Source: Isoetes taiwanensis
Taxonomy: Eukaryota > Streptophyta > Lycopodiopsida > Isoetales > Isoetaceae
Length of the DNA: 64,000 nucleotides
Assembly: GCA_021234155.1 (NCBI GenBank)
Contig: JAJEKV010000028.1
Coordinates: 6,207,637 to 6,271,636, forward strand
Reading direction: 5' to 3'
Part shown: positions 11,876 to 23,660 of the stretch, piece after piece
Layout: each line of letters begins with the position of its first letter
How positions within the stretch are numbered: the stretch's first letter is position 1
Translations under genes and position numbers: made by a program
The notes under the pieces: model-generated
The model's input: only the letters and a program-made list of their open reading frames with translations
Told to the model about the DNA's origin: nothing
Databases searched by the model: none

Positions 11876-13757
11876 AAATTTTCAGTATGCTACACAAATG
11901 TTAAGCCATCAGAATGATTGTCAATTAAAAAACTGTTCCCTACTATCAAGAGTAGAATGAGCTATAACAAAGGAAATAAGCTGGCACATGTTATAGAGTT
12001 TTGTTATTGCAAGAGTAAGAAGAAAACAATTCCATGTCTGATGCAGCTTATGATGTTGTACCTGGAAGCTGAACAACAAAGGATGTTCTTGTTTCTGTCT
12101 ATCATCAAAAACTTGGAGGCTCTCTCTCACAATACTATGTAAAGAAATTTGCACTTTGGCCTGTACATCAGCACCATTTTCTTAGGTAAAGGATCCTAGC
12201 ACTCCATGCACAACTCTTGAAAAACTTACGGAATCACTATGTCATTGGTGAGAAACTGTTGGAGGCAAAATGAACCAGCTAAGGCACCAAATCTGCAAAA
12301 CAAAGACAGAGAGAATTTAACATAAATTAAACTGGAAAACTATGCATTAAACAATCTGAACACTACACATATCTACTGCGAAAAAAATCATGCTTATACT
12401 TAAAGCTTTCAGAAAGGACTACCTACTTCGTCATGTGATTGATGTATCTAAAGCACAGTCCATAGGTACAATGCATTGTGCTAGTTAAATTGTATGAAAG
12501 TTTACCATCATGTGCGACATGTCATCCTCAAGTCATGAAAATTGTAGCAATGCAAGCATCAAAATCATATAGAATAGAGCATAAACAGCTATCGCATTAA
12601 ACAATGTCTTGTGTATAAATCAGGATAGAATACTTACTTGCTTGGCTAAGTGCATACCCTCTTCAAATATGCACTTAAATGCAAAAATTCAAGCATTTTC
12701 TGGTGATTATATTATTGTCATCTGCAGAATTGTCCATGAGACTTCATCACAATCGTGAAGAAATTAATATACTGTTCTAGCCAAAGATGCATCATACGCT
12801 TGACTCTAGAAAAAGAAGTGCCAAAACTCATTATTAAATCCATCACATCAAAGAAAAAATACAGCAAAAGTCAGCATTTATTCCAGTTGCACTGGAGTTA
12901 CATTGGCCCAGAACATGCAAAGGCAAGGCAGCATGCATGGTATTCTAGGAGACCATTTTGGTAAAATTAGAGTGCCAGCTTCAACCATCCCTGTTGAACG
13001 AAAACTAATAATCATGAAGATATAGAACCTGATAAGAAAAGGCTATTGAAAATAGAACAATAGGATTGAGCATACCAGAAGCGGTTCATCTAATTTTTGC
13101 TGGCCAAATAGCTGCCCGACCATTCATATGTACATAATATTACGCTGCTCCATATCCAGCAGTGCACAACAACCTAAGATCCTTTCTAAGAGGGCTACCA
13201 TGGCTAACAGTGGTATGTGGGCAACGGTGGCTGTGGCTCTGGAAGATCCCAGCGGCTCCCATGCCGGGATACAGCGCTGCACTAAAACGATCAAGCAAAC
13301 TCACCATAATAAAAACATACTTCTAGATTGAGCATGCCTCTTGATTGTCAGCCGAATGCATCCCCTGTGGCAGCCTGTAGCTCTCTGAATACAAAAGAAA
13401 AACAAAATACCACAACCCTAATCATAGCAGTCGTAGCCTACATGACGTGGTGCATGCTTCCGTAATGACACTGCATGAATGGAAGCTTCATCTGGAAAAT
13501 GCCCAAATCCAGCAACATGGAAACCATTTCAAATCAGACAAAAATGCTTTCTAAATTTTTGGAACATCGGGAATGTTTTCTGGCTACCAAAACCCTTCAA
13601 ACCTTACAAAACTATTTTAGAAAAAATTCCAAAAAAGTTTATAACCAAACCGGAAAATCCCAAATTAAAAAAGTTGATAAAACACTTAGAAGAACTTAAA
13701 TTAACAACAATATCTATAAAGATTCAAGGTGTGCATTTGAAATGAAAGGAGAGTCTA
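11876..13757. other. Anonymous intergenic sequence
   Basis: AT-rich DNA with only short unconserved open frames (all under 90 codons). I see no domain, repeat or RNA gene in it. Confidence 0.5.
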
Positions 13758-13947
13758 TACTACAAAAATAGGTAGAAATGGCACAAAAGTGACATTTATC
13801 CTCCGCCTTTTTACGGGGCATAAACGTCACTTTTGTGCCATTTGAGGAGCACAAACGTCATAAATGGCACAAAAGTGACGTTTATGCCCCGTAAAAAGGC
13901 AGAGGATAAATGTCACTTTTGTGCCATTTCTACCTATTTTTGTAGTA
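13758..13947. mobile_element. Palindromic (foldback) MITE
   Basis: An almost perfect 190-base palindrome. The left arm starts TACTACAAAAATAGG, the right arm ends with its reverse complement, and the arms of about 84 bases are separated by about 18 bases. Both arms carry ATGGCACAAAAGTGAC. A TA duplication is possible. There is no coding capacity. The transcript would fold into a long hairpin. The superfamily cannot be assigned from the termini alone. Confidence 0.8.
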
Positions 13948-13963
13948 CTTTCTATAGAAAGTA
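13944..13963. repeat. Perfect 20-bp palindrome
   Basis: GTACTTTCTATAGAAAGTAC overlaps the right end of the foldback MITE. It may be an older target or terminal structure. Confidence 0.7.
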
Positions 13964-14932
13964 CAAAGTACTTCTATCTACCCATTTCTCGGCAAGATAG
14001 AAGTACCAAGAACGGACCTACTTCTATTTGTCTCTCAATCATTGTTCTGCAAATTGCTCTTTCTTAGAATGCTCCTACTTAGAATGGCCCTAATAGCACA
14101 TGGATCAAAAGCATAATACTTCGAAGCTTTTGTTATAGTTCTATATCATGTAAGAATATCTAGGCTTAATATGCTTCACATGAACAGAAGATTGGTATAT
14201 GAATATTCTTCTTGAATGAGGCTATGAAATAAGATTAAATTTACACATTATGCAACTTTCAACATGTTTGTTGTAGCAACGTGCCTTCTTGCCACATTAT
14301 GATGTGTGTTGATTGTAATTCTCCTTATCCAGGCAAAACCTTACAGCTGGTTCAAGCAAGCTTTCGTTTCTTGCCAAAAAAGCAGCCACATCCATATCCA
14401 TTAAGGCGGACCCCTTCAGGACTTATCCAGGCTGATTTGACTTCAATTGTACGTCTAATTCCAAGAAATATTCGACCATAGTTTAGCAACGCCCACCTCC
14501 AGGGGATGCAATAAGTGCCCGGGGGCCAGCATTAAGTTACAAATAGGCCACCTTGCGATCATGTCGATTTGAAATTAGATCAAGCTCGACCAAGAAGGGA
14601 ATGTTGTCACATGCCTATTTGAGATCAGATTTTCGACCCATCTGCGTATATACTCTCACGCCATGACCAAATGGGCTCGATCTAAAAATTTTGGAACCGC
14701 TACTAGGGACCTTTCTGGCTAGTTCATCGAGCTTCGAGACCAATTGACCCTATTGCTCTTCCAATCGGAACATGATATCTTATCCCCTGCCTTGGAATAT
14801 GCTATGTTCAGCCCTACCATCGTGTTGGAGGGTAAGCAATTTCTTCAAATTCTACTTATGATCTCTTCCAATGTTCTGGCACAGAGCCACCACCCCTGAC
14901 CAGGCCGCAGTGCACGGACGCCATTATACAAA
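13948..14932. other. Anonymous sequence with one dispersed repeat
   Basis: No gene is supported. The 14155-14305 part is related to 50985-51125 (separate entry). The rest shows no repeat or domain that I recognise. Confidence 0.5.
14155..14305 (+). repeat. Dispersed repeat shared with 50985-51125
   Basis: TTAATATGCTTCACAT, a short variable part, then CATGTTTG and GCCTTCTTGCCACATTATG occur in the same order and spacing in both places. The copies are clearly diverged, so this is an old repeat family. Confidence 0.7.
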
Positions 14933-15240
14933 TTGTTTGGGATTTAGGTTCGGGATGGCCTGCGAGACAGTCCTCCTTGAGGATCCTTGGGTCATGCAAA
15001 CAAATCCTAAGCAATAGAGTGCCACGTGGGATTTGCTGACAAGAGAAACTAAGAACTAAGAACAAGCAACAAGAACAAGAAGACAGAACAAGAGAAACTG
15101 TATGCCAAGATAAGAATTCCTTGAAATGATCAATAGAAATACATAAAGTCTCCAGAATGCGGAGATGAAACAACCAGAAAGTAGTAAGACTTGTCTAAGC
15201 TTCTAAGTCTAAGCTATTGATATATATATAGTAATAACCG
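14933..15240 (-). mobile_element. Relic LTR related to the RT1 LTR
   Basis: Starts TGTTTGGGATTTAGGTTCGGG and follows the same order of motifs as the RT1 LTRs at 17799 and 28262: an AGACAG...GAGGATCC block, an A/G-rich stretch, then a TATATATAGTA block. It is much more diverged and loses similarity after the TATA-like block, so it looks like an old truncated LTR of the same family in the same orientation. Confidence 0.65.
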
Positions 15241-15575
15241 CATTCCATGATGCTGCACTTTTATCTGAAAGGCTGTTAAAGACATTGCAGACCTCTTCCA
15301 AGCTTCTACATTTGGCACGTATCAATAAGACTATTTCCCACCATATTATCTATGTGAACCCTATTCTACACAATTTCCTCGTGAATTTGCCTGCCCTATT
15401 CAAGATCATCTGCAATGCCACATGCTTTTAAGATGTTTGGAAATGTGAACTTACCTGGCTTGTTGCCTTGTGGCTTTCTCATGAACTTGCAGGTGGCATA
15501 GATACATCCTATAGAGGATGCTATATCATTTCAACTGGCATTATATCTTGATTTTTTCTCCAATATGACACCATC
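15241..15575. other. Anonymous sequence left of RT2
   Basis: Nothing recognisable. The last bases (CCATC, 15571-15575) would be the target duplication of RT2, but the right partner is missing because the 3' LTR is truncated. Confidence 0.5.
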
Positions 15576-16400
15576 TGTTACAGGTGCTCCCAAGGGCATA
15601 GCCGGAATCGAGCCCTTGACGGACGTCCATGAGCATGGGGGTACTGTTGGTCGCAATTGCCGGGCAATTGTGATTTAATAGGCCATGTTGACTGTAATCA
15701 GTCTATGGTGACGGAATGCGGGATACGTGGTAATAATTGCTAGCGACGAATAATGGATCGCTAGGGGGCACTAATATTAGGAAATATTAGTGCGGAAGGA
15801 GCTTGCGGGGTTTGTAGAGGCGAAAGATCTATATGGGTGCATGATGAGCATTGTTATATTATTGTTAATGGTACTAGTATGGCTACTAGGGGGTAAATGC
15901 ACTTATATAAAAGAATGCAAGTTAGCTATGATTATTAAAATGGCTGCAGTAAACCCCAGAGATTGGATTATAAACTCCAGAGATTGGATTATAAAACCTG
16001 GAGAAGGAATTGGATGGAAAAATGGAATTGGGTCTAAGAAGGAAGGAGCCGATTCTGCAAGCCTGATTACTTTATTGGATCAAGTCTTGGACCACAAAGT
16101 CGGATTAGCAGCCCTAGGCTGTCATTGTGGCCTCAGGGCAGATTGATACTGCCAAGGGTCGGATTGGGCTTGGGCAGCCGGCTGATACTCATCCAAGACA
16201 GAGTTCTGGAAGAATCTAGTCTGCTGAAAGTGCTTCATATAAAAGCAAGCAACCGTGGTTAGCGAGGGGGATCTGGGATCCAAGGTGTGGGTGGAAGCTA
16301 ATCGGCGTTTACTACGCGGGCAAGGATTGTTCATTGGATTTTTTTTTTTTTTTTTTTTTTTTGCCGAATAAAGGGTATCGTGAGCTCAATGACCTAACCT
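15576..16400 (+). repeat. RT2 5' LTR (right border unresolved)
   Basis: The left border TGTTAC is fixed by comparison with 39968. Only about 100 bases can be compared because the 3' copy is cut. The right end is an estimate: no clean primer-binding site (TGGTATCAGAG) is seen before gag, although TGGT-type starts occur at 16254 and 16402. A T22-28 run at about 16340 and an AATAAA near 16365 lie in the region. Confidence 0.45.
15904..15912 (+). promoter_or_regulatory. TATA box candidate in RT2 5' LTR
   Basis: TATATAAAA about 330 bases into the LTR, followed by transcribed-looking leader. A second TATAAAA-like site is at 16239. Which of the two is used cannot be told from sequence. Confidence 0.45.
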
Positions 16401-16440
16401 TGTGGTCAAATATGCCAGCAAGACTTATTGACTGCCTGAA

Positions 16441-17094
16441 GTGCATCCGCCTGAAGAGGGCATAATACCCGCCCTCGAGGACATCCATTTAGACGATGAA
16501 TTGCCCGAGTTCGAGCTGGATGGGGGAGCACCCTCAAAAGCTGCTCCTGAAGCAGGAATTCCTGTAGGTGCTGATCATGTAATTGCTGCAAGTACAGCTA
16601 ATACTGATAATGAAAATGCCGGAACGCTTCGGGAGCAAGTACTGAGAGGGGTCCGGTAGGTGGGAACTTACCCGATGAGAATGTGGGTCATGTCAACCGC
16701 CTAACTGGGGAACTGAACGAGATAAGGGCTGAACCAGCTAGGTTCCGTAACACCCTAGGGTTGATACAGGAAAACCTACAGAACTGAGCTGCTGAAGGGA
16801 AGGCCCGGGAACTTTGTTTAAGTAATGTAGTAGAAAATCCAGGGGCAAACCATGGTGTTCCTCACGAGGTTGCACGACCGGGACCTAGTGCACCATCAGG
16901 AGTAAACACGGGGTTGGCCGAAGAACCAGTAGCTCAGGTGTCATGGAAGGTGTCGCTCAGCCAGATCCCTGGGGGAGCTTTCTGATGAAGAGATTTAAGT
17001 CCTTGGAGCGTGTAAAGGTGTCTGATTTCTATGGCAAGGATGTTACGCCTGAGCAGGCTATGCGATGGTTCAAATGAAGCTGTATTTTGCAGCT
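16441..17094 (+). pseudogene. RT2 gag, N-terminal part (broken)
   Basis: A 72-codon acidic frame from 16441 (GTG in place of ATG at the first in-frame site) is followed by frames carrying gag-like text up to the start of the gag core (tryptophan and lysine before LYFAA near 17080). Several frameshifts and stops separate them. It supplies the N-terminal, pre-core part of the capsid polyprotein of a Ty3/gypsy element. The rest of the core domain lies across the inserted DNA transposon at 35888. The assignment rests on continuity with that part rather than on the N-terminus itself, which is poorly conserved in such elements. Confidence 0.6.
17091..17094 (+). repeat. Target-site duplication (left) of DNA transposon
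   Basis: AGCT directly before the left terminal inverted repeat, matched by AGCT at 35884-35887. The site is itself a palindrome, so the length is best fixed by reading frame: one copy restores the RT2 gag frame. Confidence 0.75.
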
Positions 17095-17123
17095 GGGTGA
17101 AAGTATGCTGGTGGGTAGCAAAA
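17095..17123 (+). repeat. Left terminal inverted repeat of DNA transposon
   Basis: 29 bases that are the exact reverse complement of 35855-35883. Beyond them, CCCGTCAT...TTTTTTT...CCCTTCA near 17174-17205 resembles the reverse complement of 35728-35768, so the inverted similarity continues imperfectly. Confidence 0.9.
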
Positions 17124-17793
17124 AAATGCGACCCCAGCACCAGCACCAGCACCCAAAATACATTTTTTCCCACCCGTCATACATTTTTTTCCCACCCTTC
17201 ACCTATATAGTACCACCTATATTACGCGTCCTATTCGCCTAGCGGCACCCGTTTATACAATCATTACCTGCTTGCCGCCCCAATGTGAAAGCGACCCTGC
17301 AAACTGGAACCACTAGACAAACGAGCGAACTTTCGAATTTGTGTTTTCCAAATCTCTCTTCCCCAACTTTCTCTACTCTCCGGCCAAGCAACCCGCTGAA
17401 TTTGCGCTTTTCGGTTCCACTTTATACAAACAGATCAACCATGGTAAAGAAGGTGATTGATCCGCCGCTCAAGCGGTAATTCCAACGGAACCCATTATCC
17501 CGGGTAAGCAAAAGCAACAAAACAAAATTTCAATGGGTTTAGGGTTCAACCCTGTTAATTCGATTTTCTTGCATTCTTCCAGGCCAGAAGAAACGTTCCC
17601 TTAAGACCGGACCTGGCTGATTGCCGAACCGAAGAAGACTTCCATGCGTATGCAGGCCTGCCAAACGAGGGCGTTCATCCCTCTCAATTTCGAACAGACC
17701 TCATATCTGCAGCAGAGTACAATGAAGTTTGGGATACCAACGGGGTCATTCCTGGCAAAACTTCCATTGACAAGGTGAGGCCAGAGCACGAAG

Positions 17794-17798
17794 AAGCT
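17794..17798 (+). repeat. RT1 target-site duplication (left)
   Basis: AAGCT directly before the TG of the left LTR; the partner is AAGCT at 28848-28852. It lies in an exon of the DNA transposon's gene. Confidence 0.95.
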
Positions 17799-18384
17799 TG
17801 TTTGGGGTTGGGGTTCGGGAACTCCTGGAAGACAGCCCTCTGTGAGGACCCGTGGATCTAACAGGAGAGTCCGGGGGAATATGTCACGCGGGATTTGCAA
17901 GAAGAGAAGAAAAAGAAGAAAACAGAACAAATGAGAGAAGGATGATAAGCTTCCTTGATATCAATGATGAAAATACATGAGCTCTCGCAATAGAGAGAAA
18001 ACTGAAGGAGACAAGACTCAAAACTCATCTAAAACTTATGTGCTAACTCTACTCATATATAGTACAATGGCCTTGGGCCCAATATAGACACTCGACCGAT
18101 CTCGGTGCCGACTCTGGAAGGAGGCCTGATTTACAGGAATGTTGGCGGTGCCTCTTGAAGTGCCTAGAATCACGCCCCGACGACGCCGGCGGTGACGGGT
18201 CGAGCCACTTGTCCGAAATGGGCCTCTTGTTGACAACCACGTGGCTTTGATCATGGCGTGGTGCAACTGCTTGGTCTTCTGCGGAGCCTTGGATGTCTGA
18301 CCCGTGGCTGACTGAGGATCCTTGAGCTTGACCTGGTCTGTCGTATGCATGAATAGTCCTGTACCAGGAGGCACAGGACTAACA
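17799..18384 (-). repeat. RT1 3' LTR
   Basis: 586 bp. Aligns along its whole length with 28262-28847. On the minus strand it begins TGTTAG and ends CAAACA. Contains a TATATAGT-type TATA motif near 18054-18062 and an A/G-rich part near 17899-17930. Confidence 0.95.
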
Positions 18385-18400
18385 CTCCCCCACCAAACGA
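18385..18400 (-). promoter_or_regulatory. RT1 polypurine tract
   Basis: On the minus strand TTTGGTGGGGGAG abuts the TGTTAG start of the 3' LTR. This is the expected primer site for plus-strand DNA synthesis. Confidence 0.8.
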
Positions 18401-21400
18401 CACTCGTGAGGAAGAAAAAAGGAGGAAGCGTTTGCAGGGCGAAGCCATCCGTCGAAAGTGATCCTCACGGGAGGAGGACGGGCACCATTATGGTAATCGC
18501 TTATGAGATCCTCGGGCGTGATTGAAGAGCTTGAGGAGTGTTTTGGCCAAGGCGGGGATCAGCATCAATAAGAAAGCCGAGAGCGCAAATGTCTTCAAGG
18601 GCAAAGATGGGCGCCTCGAGGAAATGTACCGACATTCCATGAGGAGACAGGTCCGAAGGCCAAAGGCAATCGATTAATCGCATTCGGATTGCGGTGAAAA
18701 ATGGGACGCCGATTTAAGGAGCTTAGCAAAATGCATTTGAGAGCAGCGCAAAATCCTGCTTGAAGATGGACGGAAGGATCGTGTGAGGTGGAGGCATGCC
18801 GCAAGAAGGTGTTGAGACCATGAAGCGCATCCGCGGCTGTTGCCAACCACGCCATTAGCAATGTAGATCCAATTGGTGGTGTTGTCCGGTGGCACCTTCT
18901 TCCCAATGTGAGCGGGCGAACAAAACGTGGATCCCACCGGAGATCCGTCGAGATCTCGAGGTGGTGTCCAGCCGCATGACCATCCATGACCTTGATCCAA
19001 AAAGGAAGGCGCCAATCGAAGTCAGAACCCCGGGCGGAGGTACGCCTGTGGAAGCATAGGGAGAAGGAACCATGCCCGTGGGGGTTGCCGAAAGCGGTCT
19101 CCCCCGATTGATCGACAAGATCCGGATCAAGTGCGACACCAACGATCCCAAAGAGAAGCGGAGAGCCGAGAGTTGACAGGGAGGGCTATCCCATCCCGGT
19201 GGGGACCGCCTTGCTATCCAAATGAGCTTGTAATCGATTGTAACCAATGAGGTGTCGCGCATATAAATTTGTGCATAGGGAAGATCCTGGGATGTCCTAG
19301 ATACTTCTGATTTGTTGCAGCTTCCCGCTTGCCCGAGATAAATGATTTGCAAGCTCGGGCATGTACTCGATGAAGAGTTTGGGTCCGAAAGCGGGATCCG
19401 CTAAGATATGGATTGTTATCCATGAAGCACCCATTGCACGGTGGGGTCACCCCGAAAAGCTGGCGTGGCCCATTTCCAAAGTGTTCCCGTGTATCACCCG
19501 GATAGAAATCATGAAATATGTAAGCCATGGGCTGAACCACTCAAGGTGAGAAAGTCGGGATCGGCACGGTGTATGAGATCAAAAGGCGACAAGGGCAATG
19601 AAACAACCCTTTGTCTTCAATGGAGAGTTACGCCAAATCCGAAGAAAATCTGCACCGCCGGGGAATATCCACGGGGCCATCGGCCGCATGCCACCGAAAG
19701 GAAGAGGTGGCGCCGAGCAACCACATAATCGTGATAGCGGGAGGGAACGGGAAGTCAACGGGCATTCTGTGAAGAATGGCGGTATGGGCGCCAAGCTTTG
19801 CTTGAGCCTCATCGCCAGATCGAATAGCTTGCCGCAATTTGTTGTTGAGATCACGGATCCGGTTGTCCCGCTCGAGAAAGCAAAGAAGCGTGGATCGGTC
19901 CACGGACCGTTTACGAGAAGGGTTGACACCGGGAGGAAGATTTCCCCTGTGTATTGAGACGAAGCACCGCAATCTCCTCGTCATCCAAGATCTTACGCTT
20001 ACGCACCTCCGTAAGCTGATCTTGAAGAGAGGTGAGCCGAGAGGTCCGCGGTAGAAAAGCCGAGCAAGGAGGCTTCGACTTGAGCGTCCCGCTGAAAGAC
20101 TTTGAACCTGAGTGCTGAAATTTTCACACGCCGGAAAGTACAAGGCATTGAGTTTAGCAATATTCTGGCCCTTGGTACTCGGGAGAGCGCTTTGGACTTG
20201 TTGTGCTCCAATAAAGTCTGAATTTCTCGACCGAGTGAGCCTGCTGATCTTCGAAGTTGGCTGACTTGAGCTTGTGTACTTTTGAGATCCGCATGAGCCC
20301 TAAAGAGAGCTTTATGCTTGTCTTGAAGTTTGGCCTCAAAGGTTGCAACTTGGGCGATTGCAGCCAAGGTCCCGTGTACCGCATCGAGGCTTCTAGTGCC
20401 CGTTGAACCCCGCTCATCGAGGCGTCTTGGGATTCTTGTAACTTGAGAGCGGCGGCCTTGAGCATCCCGGCGATAATGATACAACAACCGACGAGGGTGT
20501 TGTGGTGGTGGAGCTTGTGCTGCCTGGTTTGGGATGTTTGGGAAAAATGATGTGAAGTGGATGGTGTAGCGGAGGAGGAGACAAGACATGGGTGTGGATG
20601 TGAACATGACCAAGTGGAAGACGGGCGTGAAGTGCCAACTTGGTGAGTGATTGGAAGGAGGGCCGAGTGGAATTATGAGAATTTGGTGGTGTGGGAGGGA
20701 AGTAATGACGGATGAGGGCTTGAAAATGGCCTCCCACGTAGCTCCAAATGGAAGGGGTACCCGGCGGTCCATTTCTTGGAGAAGACGATAGAACATCATT
20801 TGGGGCCAATCTATGTGGTGTTTGAGTGTGTAGCGTTGAGGACCAGGTTATAGAAAGGCTTATTGATATGGGTGTTCTTGATAGAATACCCAAGGAATTT
20901 TCGCCACGAAATTTAACAAAGGTCTCGTGGAGGCTTGTCGATATTGGTCGACGATGGACATTGGCATGATAAGCGGGTGCACCAAACTCGTGACATCGAG
21001 ATCCTGTATAGCGTACCATGATACACAAGGGGTGTGCAAGGGAATATGAAATACCTCTGAAATTAAATGTTGAGTCAACGAAATAGTGGTGCCATCGACC
21101 ACGCGATGTGGTGTAACCTTTATGGCTGTTAAGATTGGCGATGAACCCCAGCTTCAACCGGGTCGATTTGGAGCCGGAAGTTCCATTTGAGAGAATTCAG
21201 AAAGCTGGTGTCGTTCAAATGACTTCTTTATTTGGGGCCAACAAGGGCTTCACGGAAAAGTGGGCGCCAAGAAGGATCTGAGATGCAAAAAAGGGCGGAT
21301 CCTTGGGAGCAAAGGCTTGAAGTGTAGAAAATTTTGGGCAGCCATGGGAATGATGTGCAGAAACGAAGAGGGATGCCAAAGGCGGAAGACGAAAGGCGAA

Positions 21401-22330
21401 AGCACGGAGGACAAAGGCAGAGGAACGAAAAGGTGTGTTTTAGGGCGCATGGCCGAGAGGCTAAGAGGTATGAAGAGGGCGAAACGGAACCGCTGATGGT
21501 GCCAGTGTCAAAAGATGCCAAGAAGGGTATTGAGAGGCAAAAATTTGGCTAAGTCCCAAAAACGTAAGGGAGAAGCAATGAACGGTGAGGATGAGACGGA
21601 AAGAAAGATCGGATGTGACGGTGGCAAAGGACACCCATTAATGTTCGACGGGCGTGAAAAGAAGGAATGGCATTCAATGCCGGCAACCTCGGCGGGGATA
21701 TCATTAAAAGGAATGTGTCGAGGAAGGTACCATGGCTAGATATGCGGGCGGGAGAAAAAATTCTCATTTTAGAAACAAACCTTGCATTGCAAACACGTTG
21801 GCGATGTGTGTGATTGGTCCATCGCCGACAAGGAGTTCCTCGATGGGCTATATAAGACGAACCGAGAGGAACGAAGGCATCCGATGGCGCCAAGATGGCC
21901 GCCGGCCGGCTTGAACGAAGATTGCACAATGCCCACTAACCGCCGAGTGGATCACTTGCAAGATGAATTGTCCGGATCTCTCGCGCCGCCACAACCGGGT
22001 GGCATTCGAATGGATTTGCTGGTGTGCGGGATGGCTGAACATCCCGACCAAGACCAACGGGATGGAGGTGGTTCTGCACCTCGGCGGGATCCGGGCGCGA
22101 ACCTCTACCATCTCCTCCGCATCATCTCCTCGCTCCGAACCCTGAGTAGAGGGTTTTTCCTCTTAGGACTTAGTAGATAGGGCTCGAGCCCGTTTTGTAT
22201 ATAGGGCGCTGCCCATAGCGAAATAGTTGGGCTTCCACATTTTGTAAAAAATCTCCACTATAATATAATATACCGCCTTCTAGTCACTTTCTGTGGGTGT
22301 TTGTGTCTTGAACTGTCTCGTGTGTTGATG
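18401..22330 (-). other. RT1 extra region between integrase and 3' LTR (additional ORF, decayed)
   Basis: About 3.9 kb, much longer than a normal 3' untranslated region. Minus-strand frames are the longest: 19999-20799 (266 codons), 20414-21157 (247), 19628-20143 (171) and 18855-19352 (165). Around 20860-21230 the sense frame carries text such as TISLTQHLISEVFHIP, reminiscent of the extra or env-like reading frames of plant Ty3/gypsy (Athila/Tat type). Around 20040-20400 the frame is rich in heptad-like leucine, alanine and glutamine, consistent with a coiled coil. The plus strand also has a TATATAAG at 21849 and open frames, so an antisense unit cannot be excluded. No function is assigned. 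Recurrent frameshifts show decay. Confidence 0.5.
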
Positions 22331-22339
22331 TTCACTTTT

Positions 22340-23311
22340 ACGTGTGATGAAATGCTTTGAGGCGAAAACCATTAACCAATGTAGGTAATGGAGTGCCATC
22401 TAACTCAGCTAGTTGGAAAACGCTTGGTCTAACCACTTGAACAATTTGATAAGGGCCAAACCAACGAAACTTGAGTTTACCCTAAAAATTTTTGTACTGA
22501 ATCATAAAGAAGAACCAAATCTCCTTCTTTGAATGTTTTTGTCTTCAAACGTTTGTCATGTAAAGATTTTTTGCAACTGTTGTCCATGAAGAACACGAAT
22601 ATAAGCATCCCTTCGAAGTTCATCCAACTGTTCTAATTGATAGACCCGTTCTTTGAGTGCAGCAGGTGGATTATGAGCAGTAGCCAGTTGAAAACGGAGT
22701 GTTGGAAGGATGTATTCAAAACGGCATGAGAGCTTCGACCATAAACCAATTTAAAAGGAGTGTGACCGGTAGCAATCTTGAAACAAGTATTGTAGGCCCA
22801 AAGAACGATGGGAAGTTTTGTCCGCCAATATCATGCGGGAAGCGTCACAAATTTTTCTTGAGAATGGTGACCGAGTTTTGTTGGTGCTTTCTGCCAACCC
22901 ATTGCCTTGAGGATAGTAAGGTGTGCTCTTGTGATGATGTATCAGGAGATAATCCGTCAGCTCCTTGATAGTATGATTGATGAAATGAACACCACGGTCA
23001 CTGACCAGCTCGGTGGGGCAAAAGCGAATCGCGTGATAATTTGTTGATAGAGGACTCTAGCCGCTTGCGCAGTGTTGTCCGGAAGTGCACAAGCTTCCTG
23101 CCCATTTGGTGGGCGAGTCGGTGAGAACCAGAATGTATCGGGCACGAGTGTGCCGGCGCAGAGGATCTATAGGTCCCACAAAGTCCATTCCCCATTTGTG
23201 AAGGGAAGTGGCGCGACCGGCGCCAAGGGAAGAGCGCCACGGGCCGTGGGCCCCCCACCCGGCAAGCGCCACACGCGTCTTGGTGGTGAGCATCTTTGAA
23301 GAGTGGGCCAA
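22340..23311 (-). pseudogene. RT1 integrase (broken)
   Basis: Catalyses insertion of the cDNA copy. The core shows GMDFVGPID near 23165-23200 (first Asp), VSDRGVHF near 22990-23015 (second Asp) and a YPQGNG-like block near 22880-22920 with the third acidic residue in a shifted frame. The C-terminal part (22345-22560) has KEGDLVLLYD and FRWFGPYQIV, the GPY/F motif of Ty3/gypsy integrases. No chromodomain is recognised after it. At least three frameshifts separate these blocks. It lies downstream of RNase H, as expected. Confidence 0.8.
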
Positions 23312-23660
23312 TAATACCCGGCTAGAAGGATTTTGCGTCGCCGGGTGTCACCATGAAAATGACCACCACCGGAGCCCTTGATGAGCTTCTAACAATGTCC
23401 GGAACTTCATGAGGTAGAACACGCCGAAAAGGATGGTGTCCTTACCCTTTTGTAGAGATGTCCGGCAACCATGGTGTAGTCACCGGACCTCCTGAGAAAT
23501 TGATGGCGGCGGGATTGTCGCTTACCGCGGAGCGTCTCGCCTTCCGTGGAAGAGCACCGTGAGGAGGTACTGCTGAAAATCATGGAACCAATGTGGTGTT
23601 GCCGCGACTAAAAAGAGCTGAGCATCGTGAAAAGCGCCTCGAGACCCGAGTTCTATGGGA

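Larger units (their letters stand above)
15576..17094 (+). mobile_element. RT2: Ty3/gypsy chromovirus, 5' part (LTR, leader, gag start)
   Basis: The left piece of an LTR retrotransposon whose remainder is at 35888-40067. It starts TGTTACAGGTGCTCCC, identical in beginning and order to the 3' LTR start at 39968. The element is interrupted inside gag at 17094 by the DNA transposon. Disregarding that insertion and one AGCT copy leaves the gag frame continuous from here into 35888. There is a 4-base deletion a few codons before the junction (near 17074), so this copy was or became frameshifted. Confidence 0.85.

Noticed and set aside
13475-13745. Lys/Asn-rich frames before the foldback MITE as a small protein gene
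   Set aside because: Two overlapping frames of low-complexity AT-rich sequence, no start context and no homologous content.
16402-16415. TGGTCAAATATGCC as RT2 primer-binding site
   Set aside because: Only TGGT agrees with the usual initiator-Met tRNA complement, and the LTR end before it does not read CA.
18036-18448. Overlapping open frames within the RT1 LTR as genes
   Set aside because: They lie in the LTR and overlap on both strands, without homologous content.
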